In this document: positions 1 to 6,356 of the stretch, piece after piece
Layout of the letters: each line of letters begins with the position of its first letter
Position numbering within the stretch: position 1 is the first letter of the stretch
Assembly (NCBI GenBank): GCA_029824495.1
Contig: JALGXY010000095.1
Span: 1-6,774, forward strand
DNA from: Fimbriimonadia bacterium
GTDB lineage: Bacteria > Armatimonadota > Fimbriimonadia > Fimbriimonadales > Fimbriimonadaceae
DNA length: 6,774 nucleotides
Direction: 5' to 3'
The notes under the pieces: model-generated
Told to the model about the DNA's origin: nothing
What the model saw: the letters and a program-made list of their open reading frames with translations, nothing else
Databases searched by the model: none
Made by a program: the position numbers and the translations under genes

Positions 1-46
1 GGATCCGAATTATGGCGCAATCCATCAGATCTGTCAACCAGGGCCT

Positions 47-58
47 AATTTGCAAATT
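47..58. repeat. 12-bp perfect palindrome upstream of the -35 box
   Basis: AATTTGCAAATT is a perfect palindrome. It overlaps the first two bases of the proposed -35 element and lies just left of a second, larger inverted repeat. The position and symmetry would suit a dimeric DNA-binding protein. No regulator is encoded in the window, and AT-rich palindromes of this size can occur by chance, so a regulatory role is inference. Confidence 0.4.
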
Positions 59-85
59 GTGAAAGGATTTTGAATCCTTTATAAT
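57..85 (+). promoter_or_regulatory. Sigma70-type promoter for the 176-1357 gene
   Basis: A -35 box TTGTGA (57-62, four of six consensus bases) is separated by exactly 17 bases from a perfect -10 box TATAAT (80-85). Transcription would begin near position 92 and give a leader of roughly 84 bases before the ATG at 176. The promoter sits in the only real intergenic gap in the window and points at the first gene. The spacer is filled by an inverted repeat, so the promoter may be under repressor control. The leader has no good Shine-Dalgarno at the right distance; AGGGG at 152-156 is too far from the ATG. Confidence 0.7.
62..80. promoter_or_regulatory. Operator-like inverted repeat inside the promoter spacer
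   Basis: AAAGGATT (62-69) and AATCCTTT (73-80) are perfect 8-base inverted arms around a 3-base centre TTG. The repeat runs from the last base of the -35 box to the first base of the -10 box, so a bound protein would directly block RNA polymerase. An intrinsic terminator for a gene left of the window is the alternative, but the stem is AT-rich, the loop is tight and only a short T run follows. An operator is the better reading. The cognate regulator is not visible. Confidence 0.55.
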
Positions 86-175
86 CGAACTGGTCTCTAC
101 AAGGGACACCCTGGTCCAGAATCCGCCGACGGTCGACTTCAACCGAATATTAGGGGTTCTGCGCCAATCACATCG
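86..175 (+). other. Untranslated leader of the first gene
   Basis: This stretch lies between the -10 box and the start codon. CTGGTC occurs at 90-95 and again at 111-116, 21 bases apart. A weak stem GGAC (104-107) with GTCC (114-117) is possible. I see no riboswitch, attenuator peptide or strong ribosome binding site. Confidence 0.4.
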
Positions 176-1357
176 ATGAAATATGACCTAGAAGACCTGC
201 TCACGCAGGCCGACGAAGCCGTCAAACAGCTTTATGCAGCTGCGGCATCGGCGATTGAGGAGAAAGATCTCCACACAGCGACCAGCAGTTTGGCAAGGAT
301 CGAAGCGCTAGAACACGCCTTCGCTCAGCTTGACAAATCTATGGAAGCGATTCAGAGGCTTCTGCCGAAGGATGATGAAGAAGAGCCGGAGGTGGAACCC
401 GGTTTTTTCAACGCGGCTCAAGCTGAACCTGAGGAAGAAGAAGCAGCAGAGGGCGAATCACCCGAACGACGAGCCCGAAGAGCACGTGTTGAACTTCAGG
501 ACAATATTCGAGAGTTCATGGCCAAGACGCGCACTTTTGCGGACTTGCAGTCGATGGACAATGCAGGAGAGGCCCGGGCAAAGTCACTCATCTGTCTGGC
601 AAGAATGCTCGAGTCGGACGCTGAAGAATTCGATGAGAGCCTGCGGCCTGGCGTATTGGAAGAGCTGAAGTACATCAACCCAACCTGGGATCGATTGGCG
701 AAGCATCGCGAGTTCTTTGGGTTCAACCTGATGCGCCGGCATAAAGCCCGCGTTTGGGAGCTTGTATCGGAAGGCTATGAGCTTCTTGCGGCTGCCGAAG
801 AGTGCACGACGTGGCTCGAACAAGAGCCTGATGTTTCTGACCGGACGCTGAAGCAGCTTTTTGACGCTGCCGCGGCTGCAGAAAGCTATCTATCGCGAGT
901 CTTTGAGGACAAAGGGATGGGCGTCTGGGATTCCCAGCAGCGCGATATCCACCGTCGACTCGAAGATATTCGTCCGCCGGAATTCACCACTCGATGGTGG
1001 AGACGTACCGGGCACGATGTGCCGCGCCTAGAAGAGATTCAGCGCATGGCGCTCGGCCTCGAAGGCGAGTACAAGCGGGCTCGAAAAGCGTACGAGCGCA
1101 ATGTGGGCAAGGTTCGCTCGATCGGTCGGCTCAAGAATTGGCTGGAGCAGGCAGACGAGGACCCGAACTTTGAAGAGAATCTGAAGGACTTCGTTCTCGA
1201 AGCCCTCGATTCTGGTGTCTCATCAAACAGCGTGGAGCTGCGAGAGACTCTTGTTGGCTACTCCGATCTCGTTGAGAGCCTGGAGCACAAAGGTGCTGAA
1301 AAGCTTGCTGCCTACATCCGCAAGGATGAAGAGGCAGAAGACGCAGCGGCTGTCTAG
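176..1357 (+). CDS. Acidic, helix-rich protein of unknown function
   Basis: The product is 393 residues and I do not recognise its family. It has no signal peptide or membrane segment, so it should be cytoplasmic. Residues 1-64 look like a helical bundle rich in Ala, Glu and Leu. Residues 66-98 are a very acidic low-complexity linker with DDEEE at 66-70 and EEEE at 86-89. A basic patch (RRARRAR, 98-104) follows, then long predicted helices to about 262. A short segment with TRWWRR at 272-277 precedes another charged helical part (285-328), and the C-terminus is again acidic (DEEAED). The ATG at 176 is the only convenient start and has no clear Shine-Dalgarno; the strong promoter upstream supports it. 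Its TAG stop overlaps the stop of the opposite-strand gene in CTAG. The alternating charge would suit a coiled-coil scaffold or assembly factor, but that is only composition-based. Confidence 0.8.
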   Translation: MKYDLEDLLTQADEAVKQLYAAAASAIEEKDLHTATSSLARIEALEHAFAQLDKSMEAIQRLLPKDDEEEPEVEPGFFNAAQAEPEEEEAAEGESPERRARRARVELQDNIREFMAKTRTFADLQSMDNAGEARAKSLICLARMLESDAEEFDESLRPGVLEELKYINPTWDRLAKHREFFGFNLMRRHKARVWELVSEGYELLAAAEECTTWLEQEPDVSDRTLKQLFDAAAAAESYLSRVFEDKGMGVWDSQQRDIHRRLEDIRPPEFTTRWWRRTGHDVPRLEEIQRMALGLEGEYKRARKAYERNVGKVRSIGRLKNWLEQADEDPNFEENLKDFVLEALDSGVSSNSVELRETLVGYSDLVESLEHKGAEKLAAYIRKDEEAEDAAAV

Positions 1358-1684
1358 CCGGTCTGCATGTTCTTTGGCGGGCGTTTCCGGCCCGTCGAAG
1401 AACCAGACTTCTTCGGCTGATTCGACTTCGGTCTGCTCTTCTTAGGAGCAGCAGAAGTCGATTTGGCTGAAGCCGCCTTGGGCTTCGAATTCGAGGCTGG
1501 CTTTCGCTTGGGCTGAGGCCCTTTCTTCTTCTTGGGTGCCGCCTTTGGTCTCAGCATCGATCCAGTCGCTGAACCCACGCAGTCCATCCGACAGCCTCTT
1601 AGCAAGAGGTTTGGACGCCCTGAGAAGGATCGGGAAAGCGATGGCGATCGCAAGAATCAGTCTGATAGTTCGCGGGTGAAACAT
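1354..1684 (-). CDS. Small membrane-anchored protein with lysine-rich tail, frameshifted
   Basis: No known family is recognised. The first part, from ATG at 1684, encodes an N-terminal hydrophobic helix (about residues 8-21, flanked by Arg and Lys) and an amphipathic stretch ending in FSDWIDAET. A strong AGGAGG (1699-1694), 9 bases upstream, decides this start; the TTG six bases earlier is only 3 bases from it. In that frame the protein runs on to a TAA at 1444-1442 with unconvincing sequence. The next frame gives a coherent Lys/Pro/Ala/Ser tail that ends at TAG 1356-1354. Dropping one base near 1544-1546 joins them as DAETK-AAPKKKK and yields 109 residues: one membrane helix plus a basic low-complexity tail that could bind nucleic acid or acidic surfaces. 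It lies 36 bases after lspA and is probably co-transcribed with it. The joined reading is inference from frame quality. Confidence 0.6.
1544..1546 (-). other. Probable one-base frameshift site in the small membrane gene
   Basis: On the minus strand the codons are GAG ACC AAA GGC GGC. Removing one A gives GAG ACC AAG GCG GCA CCC, which joins the membrane N-terminus to the lysine-rich tail. The change could lie anywhere from here to the GAAGAAGAAA run just downstream. No stop codon or known slippery heptamer sits at the site, so an indel or sequence error is likelier than programmed shifting. Confidence 0.5.
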
Positions 1685-1693
1685 TTTCAATGC

Positions 1694-1699
1694 CCTCCT
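1694..1699 (-). promoter_or_regulatory. Strong Shine-Dalgarno AGGAGG
   Basis: The minus strand reads AGGAGG, 9 bases before the ATG at 1684. It is the only consensus ribosome binding site I find in the window. It fixes the start of the small membrane protein and argues that this gene is real and well translated. Confidence 0.75.
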
Positions 1700-1720
1700 G
1701 AGTCGGGCTGTTAACCGGTA

Positions 1721-2245
1721 CTACGAGTCAGATGTGCTTTGGGGTTCAGAGTCCCCATCAGGTTCCTTGTTTTTGCCTGCAGCGATCATCTCCTTCAGTG
1801 AAGTGAGGACCAGCATTGTGCCTGCTGCAGTGATGCAGACATCAGCAACATTAAAGACAGGGAAGTTGATCGCCCTGATCCAGAACATGTCGGTGACACG
1901 GCCATCGAGCACCCGGTCAATCAGGTTGCCGATCGCGCCTGCGGCGAGCAGGCCCATCGTAATCGTCGTGCAGATCGGCTCATCTTTATTCTTATAGATG
2001 TACCAGCCAGCACCAACTGCGATAGCGACTGCAATCGGCGCAAGAACGACACCAGCACCCTGCATCATTCCAAAAGCGATGCCTTCGTTGTAGACCAGCT
2101 TGAGCTCAAAAATCTCCGGCCAAAGGGCATTGAATACGCGGCCTTCGACGCCTTCCGCGACCGCTCGTGCCCAATGTTTAACAACCTGATCGACTGCGAC
2201 CAAGGCGGCGACGATGGCCAGGAAAATCTGAAAGCGCCGGTGCAT
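1721..2245 (-). CDS. lspA: Lipoprotein signal peptidase (signal peptidase II)
   Basis: This inner-membrane aspartic protease removes the signal peptide of prolipoproteins after the lipobox cysteine has been diacylglyceryl-modified. The 174-residue length is typical. Four membrane segments are visible (about 5-22, 66-84, 92-110, 131-150). Family motifs appear in order: DQVVKHW at 19-25, YNEGIAFG at 52-59, GNLIDRV at 106-112, VTDMF at 117-121 and FNVAD at 131-135. The catalytic aspartates are D119 and D135 by comparison with the known pair in the Pseudomonas enzyme. The C-terminal tail from 158 is charged and Ser/Asp-rich and probably cytoplasmic. The ATG overlaps the ileS stop by one base (TGATG), so translation is probably coupled; GGAG at 2253-2250 is a modest ribosome site. 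The LIAAGC lipoprotein encoded at 5011 is a natural substrate. Confidence 0.96.
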   Translation of the reverse strand: MHRRFQIFLAIVAALVAVDQVVKHWARAVAEGVEGRVFNALWPEIFELKLVYNEGIAFGMMQGAGVVLAPIAVAIAVGAGWYIYKNKDEPICTTITMGLLAAGAIGNLIDRVLDGRVTDMFWIRAINFPVFNVADVCITAAGTMLVLTSLKEMIAAGKNKEPDGDSEPQSTSDS

Positions 2246-5012
2246 CAGACTCCGAGGGCCCTCCGATCTCGGGCTGTCAGATTAAAGGTCTCGCCGTTCA
2301 GCGCCACCTGTTCAACATCGGCTCGGCGGAGTCGGCTCCGGTCACACTTTTCGAAGGTGCTCTTGCGGAATGAGACCTTAAAGTCACCGACTGTCAGCTT
2401 GAGATCAGCAAGTTTGAAGAGTACGATGAGCTCGTCTCCTAGTGATTCGAGCGCTGCCTTCTGCTCCACTGAAACCGACAGGTCTGCTTCGACATCCTGT
2501 GTGTCTTTGACCCCGTTCTCCTGCCGCCAGCCTTCAAGCTGGGCAAACAGCTCGGCGCGAGCTTCGAGCACGAGCGCCATTCTCTTGTGCAGGTCTTTGC
2601 CTGGATCGATTCCATGTGGACTGACGTCAGCTGGGAGATTCCCGGGATGCGCTCGTACACCTCTTCGGCTGTATGCACCAAAATCGGTGCGACCAGCTTA
2701 ACCAAATGGTTGAGGACATGGTGGCATGCGGCCTGCGCAGACCGTCGTGAATCCCAGTCTTGACCGTCACAATACATGCGGTCTTTGATTGCGTCGGCAT
2801 AGACTGCAGAGACATCGTTGACACAGAAATTGTGGAGTCCTGACCAGACCTTCTGGAACTCGTAACGATCATAAGCTTTCATCGCCTGGCTCACCAAAAT
2901 GTCGCTGCGCTCCATGATCCAGCGATCGATCGCCAACAGCTCAGGTTCGGCCGACGGGTCATAGTCATACAGGTTGCTGAGCAGGAATCGCAGGGTGTTG
3001 CGGATTCGGCGATACCCTTCGCCCGATGTCTTGATCAGCTCATCAGAACAGGGCATGTCGTTCTCGTAATCGACGCTGGCTGCCCAGCACCGCAGAATAT
3101 CGGCGCCCTGCTGTTCACAGACTTTGGTCGGGTCGATCACGTTGCCGAATCGCTTCGACATCTTTCTGCCCTTGCCGTCGAGCACCATGCCGTGGGTCAG
3201 CACCTCTTTGTAGGGGGCTTCGCCGCGGGCGGCTGTTCCGACGATCAAGGAGACATTGAACCAGCCTCGGTGCTGGTCGCTGCCTTCAAGGAATAGATCG
3301 CTGGGCCAGCGGTCTTTCCATTCGGGCTCGACGTTTCCTTCGAGAACGCAGAGATTGGTGCAGGCGCTGTCGAACCAGACATCGAAAACGTCAGTCTCTT
3401 TTCTAAACTCGGTTTCGCCCGTCTCGGGGTGAGCGTAGTCTGCCGGCAGGATCTCGTTAGGATCAAGGTCGTACCAGCCGTCCGAGCCCTGCTCTTCGAT
3501 CATCTTCGCAATTGCTTCGATCGCGACTGGGTCGAGCACCGGTTCGCTGGACTCCTTTCCATAGAGGATAGGAATGCCGACGCCCCAGGGTCGCTGGCGG
3601 CTGATGCACCAGTCCGGTCGGCCTTCGATCATCGCGCGGATTCGCTTGTAGCCGCTCTCTGGCACCCAGCCCTTGTTCTCCTGGATCTCGTCGATCTGGG
3701 TGAGCATCTTTTCGCGAAGAGTGATCTCCTTGTTCAGGTGGAACGGCTGATCGATCCCGATGAACCACTGTTCGGTGGCCCGAAAGATGACAGGCTTTCC
3801 GTCGCGCTCCGCGTGCGGATACGTGTGCTGGAAATCTTCAACATGGAGGAGCGCGCCCAGCTCTTGAAGGCGATTGACAACCACCTCATCGCACTTCTTG
3901 TAGTGAATTCCATCGAATTCACCAGCGTCTTTGGTCAGGATGCCGCGCTCGTTGACCGGACAGAGAACGGGGAGGCCGTAGCGCTGGCCGGTCATGAAGT
4001 CTTCGCGGCCATGACCGGGAGCCGTGTGAACGACGCCCGTTCCATCTTCGGTCGTGACATAGTCGGCCAGCAGGGCCATCGAGTCTCGTCCGTAGACCGG
4101 ATGGGCGAACACGGTCTTTTCGATCTCACTGCCTTTGACCGATTTCACGACTGTGTAGTCGGCGAATCCGCACTTGGCGGCGACAGTTTCGACCAGCTCG
4201 CGCACCAGCAGGAGGTGTCGACCGTCGACTTTGATGATGTCGTACGTAAACTCAGGATGGACCGCCACGGCGAGGTTTGCTGGAATGGTCCAAGGTGTGG
4301 TTGTCCAGATAATCGTTCCGGCGTTTTCGAGCCCTTCAAAGATGCCGTTCGGGTCATCTTTCAGGTCGAAACGGACAAAGATTGACCGGCTGGTGTGATC
4401 TTCGTAGACAATTTCAGTATCAGCCAGGGCTGTCTGTGCAGTTGGGCTCCAAAGAACCGGCCGCAGACCGCGATAGATGTAGCCGCCTTCGATCAGACGC
4501 TTAAAGACGCGGACGATCTCAGCTTCATACTTGAAGCCCATCGAGGTGTACGGTTTGTCCCAGAGGCCGAAGACGCCGAGGCGCTCGAACTGTTCTGTCT
4601 GGACACCGATAAACTCCTCTGCATGCTCTCGGCAGGCTTTGCGGAGCTCGAGGATTGAAGGGCTGATCTTCTTCTTCTCGAACTTCTTCATCACGGCGAG
4701 TTCGATCGGCAGACCATGGTTGTCGTAGCCGGGCACATAAGGAGCCCGATGGCCGGCAAGAGTCTGGCTCTTGACCACAAAATCCTTAAGGATCTTGTTC
4801 ATCGCGGTTCCGAGGTGAATTGGTCCGTTGGTATAGGGCGGACCGTCGTGCAGCACAAACGGCTCCGCAGACTCGCGAGACTTCTGAATCTCAGCGTAGA
4901 CATTGATGTCTTCCCATCGCTGCTGAATCGCCGGCTCCAGATTTGTAAGGCCGGCTTTCATTGGGATGGTAAAGTCCTTGTCAGGCAGGTTCAAGGTGTC
5001 CTTGAGATTCAT
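2245..5012 (-). CDS. ileS: Isoleucyl-tRNA synthetase, one frameshift near the C-terminus
   Basis: This class I enzyme charges tRNA-Ile and hydrolyses mischarged Val-tRNA in its CP1 domain. With M1 at 5012 the protein opens with the family start (TLNLP at 6-10). It then shows HLGT in the HIGH position (66-69), GYDNHGLPIE (95-104), the editing-domain stretch TTTPWTIPANLAV (237-249), GTGVVHTAPGHGRED with the conserved Asp at 338, WCISRQRPWG (468-477), DVWFDS (544-549) and KMSKR (617-621). The main frame reads well to about residue 806 (SVHMESIQAK) and then turns into junk ending at 2439. The true tail, an anticodon-binding helical part plus a degenerate zinc-ribbon, continues in the frame from 2595 to the TGA at 2247-2245. 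One missing base near 2595 restores 922 residues, a normal length. An in-frame ATG at 5081 is also open, but it would add 23 unfamily-like residues. No Shine-Dalgarno precedes 5012. Confidence 0.93.
2591..2616 (-). other. ileS: Frameshift site in ileS
   Basis: The minus-strand codons GCA AAG ACC TGC leave the family sequence. Adding one G after AAG gives GCA AAG GAC CTG CAC AAG and continues as DLHKRMALVLEARAEL, a typical IleRS C-terminal helix. Any one-base loss in roughly this interval would have the same effect. There is no X-XXY-YYZ slippery heptamer. As read, the protein would lose its last 116 residues and gain 51 unrelated ones. Confidence 0.8.
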
Positions 5013-5013
5013 G
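5010..5013. other. Overlapping start codons of divergent genes (CATG)
   Basis: The ATG of ileS on the minus strand (5012-5010) and the ATG of the lipoprotein gene on the plus strand (5011-5013) share two base pairs. Each start is supported by its protein: TLNLP at the IleRS N-terminus, and a signal peptide beginning MKTREF. Each gene's promoter and ribosome site must therefore lie inside the other gene's coding region. I found no convincing promoter on either side. Confidence 0.65.
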
Positions 5014-5094
5014 AAGACTCGGGAGTTTACCGCTCGAAATCGGGCACTCCTAGGCTGGCTTACTGCAACTTCTGTTCTCATTGCGGCAGGCTGT
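5011..5094 (+). other. Lipoprotein signal peptide with lipobox
   Basis: Residues 1-28 form an n-region with four basic residues, a hydrophobic core (LLGWLTATSVLIA) and AAGC at 25-28. Alanine at the -3 position is accepted by the general lipobox pattern, though Leu is commoner. Residue +2 after the cysteine is Gly. Confidence 0.8.
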
Positions 5095-6354
5095 GGAGAA
5101 TCTGCTGATCAAGCTGTATCTACGGACAATGATGAGACTGCCGAAATGTCGCGGCCATCAGCTTCAGCTGACATCATTTTTTCTGATGTAGAAAGCCGCC
5201 CCAGTCTCGAATTTGTTGGCGGGAAATCATCAAACGGATTCGAAATCGTCTCGACCCTAACGCAGCGTTATCCGGCCGTTTCGCAGAGTCTCCTCGAGGC
5301 TAAGGGCGGCTACTTAGGGCAGGCATCTGGCATCTCAGAAGTTGTGATGTCCGGAACTGGACCAGAGGGGTGGAGAGCGACTGGGCGTCCATACATACGG
5401 CTGATCTCGTCTGCTGATACGATCAGTGATCTTCCAATCGGCTATCGAGGAGGATCGCGTTTTGGCTTAAGGCTGCTCGCCGGGTTGAGCGCAGACTTCG
5501 AGTCGTCTGAAATGCAGCTCAGAGACGACACGGGAGTGTTGGCAAGCTGGAATCTCACAGGAATTCCTATCGAGCCGCACGATCTCAGTCTCGGCGAGAC
5601 CGTTGTTGAGGTCAGAGCTGGTCCCTACACGGTCTCTGTCGACCCGCATGTTAGGATTGATGAGCAGCCTTCGGGCCGTCGCCGACCAATTCTTGAGTCA
5701 CGGTTTTCAGTGGCTGGCATCGACCCACAGGATGAGATGGCGATCGATCTGGTCTGGAGCCTCATCGGCACAGATCAGGGCCCTGGCTGGTACACAAGTC
5801 AGGCGGCACGTCTGCCGGTCTCAGCCGATGGTCCGGTCAGCGATCCGCGCTTCTTCCCGAGCGCCCATCTTGCTAAGTTTGCTCAGTATTCTGGGCGTGT
5901 CGAGGCGTCGCTGGTTCACGCTGTCCCGTCGAAGTTCCAAGGTCTGACGTGGGAATGGAGCGGGGATTCTGGTCGATTGATCATGACGAAGGAGCAGGTG
6001 ATCGATCTCGACGGCCTGTTTCTGACGCTCGGGCCATTTGAGGTTGACGTGACTCCGAGTGAGTTCGACGAAAAGGCGTGGCAGATCTTGATACCTTGCG
6101 AGGTGGAGGACCCCTCGATGCTTGACTCGGCATCGGAGTGGAAGAAGGTCAGTTTTGATGCATCAGGCGTCCCTGGGAGTCTCCGGATTCGGCTCGACAG
6201 CCAGATTTATGGTCAGATGACGATCGATCTCGACGAGACGACAATGGATCACTTCAAGACATCGCCTTCATCGATCCCATTGATCATCCGAAATCACCGG
6301 GTCACCAATCGGTATTCGTTTGATCTGATCGCGCCGATTTCAGTAGTTGAGTGA
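5011..6354 (+). CDS. Predicted lipoprotein of unknown function
   Basis: The 447-residue product has an N-terminal lipoprotein signal: basic residues (K2, R4, R9, R11), a hydrophobic core to about 24 and the lipobox AAGC with C28 as the lipidated residue. LspA, encoded in the same window, should cleave it. A Ser/Asp/Ala linker (29-53) precedes a soluble body of about 390 residues that looks beta-rich, with many short hydrophobic strands and Gly/Pro/Asp turns. The motif I-D-L recurs at 245-247, 331-333 and 405-407. C353 is the only cysteine after C28, so no disulphide is expected within a monomer. No enzyme motif or known domain is recognised. The ATG at 5011 overlaps the ileS start; an in-frame ATG at 4966 would add residues that spoil the signal peptide and lies deeper in ileS. 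The gene ends 2 bases from the uvrC stop. Confidence 0.85.
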   Translation: MKTREFTARNRALLGWLTATSVLIAAGCGESADQAVSTDNDETAEMSRPSASADIIFSDVESRPSLEFVGGKSSNGFEIVSTLTQRYPAVSQSLLEAKGGYLGQASGISEVVMSGTGPEGWRATGRPYIRLISSADTISDLPIGYRGGSRFGLRLLAGLSADFESSEMQLRDDTGVLASWNLTGIPIEPHDLSLGETVVEVRAGPYTVSVDPHVRIDEQPSGRRRPILESRFSVAGIDPQDEMAIDLVWSLIGTDQGPGWYTSQAARLPVSADGPVSDPRFFPSAHLAKFAQYSGRVEASLVHAVPSKFQGLTWEWSGDSGRLIMTKEQVIDLDGLFLTLGPFEVDVTPSEFDEKAWQILIPCEVEDPSMLDSASEWKKVSFDASGVPGSLRIRLDSQIYGQMTIDLDETTMDHFKTSPSSIPLIIRNHRVTNRYSFDLIAPISVVE

Positions 6355-6356
6355 TC

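Noticed and set aside
1..73. Possible 3' tail of an upstream gene or a short peptide from ATG 12
   Set aside because: All three plus frames stop by 73 and the fragments are too short to recognise; no ribosome site precedes the ATG at 12.
62..80. Inverted repeat as an intrinsic terminator
   Set aside because: The stem is AT-rich with a 3-base loop and only a short T run, and it fits exactly between -35 and -10 boxes, so an operator is a better explanation.
1532..1714. Plus-strand 60-codon open frame across the small membrane gene
   Set aside because: No Shine-Dalgarno or family signal, and it is opposite a gene with a perfect ribosome site and a membrane helix.
2254..2263. Palindrome GAGGGCCCTC just before lspA
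   Set aside because: It has no loop, lies in the last codons of ileS (RALG) and is explained by coding sequence; hairpin control of lspA would be speculation.
2591..2616. Programmed -1 frameshifting in ileS
   Set aside because: There is no slippery heptamer or obvious downstream stem, and IleRS is not known to need recoding; an indel or sequence error is simpler.
3429..4385. Long open frame of 318 codons on the plus strand inside ileS
   Set aside because: It is antisense to a strongly supported IleRS, has no recognisable protein motif and begins in mid-gene without a ribosome site. Long mirror frames are common opposite synthetase genes of this base composition.
4966..5010. Upstream ATG at 4966 as the lipoprotein start
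   Set aside because: It adds 15 residues with extra basic residues ahead of the signal peptide and deepens the overlap with ileS; the ATG at 5011 gives a normal lipoprotein signal.
4716..5108. Plus-strand open frame of 130 codons spanning the ileS start
   Set aside because: It is a shadow of ileS and of the lipoprotein signal peptide in another frame, with no protein features of its own.
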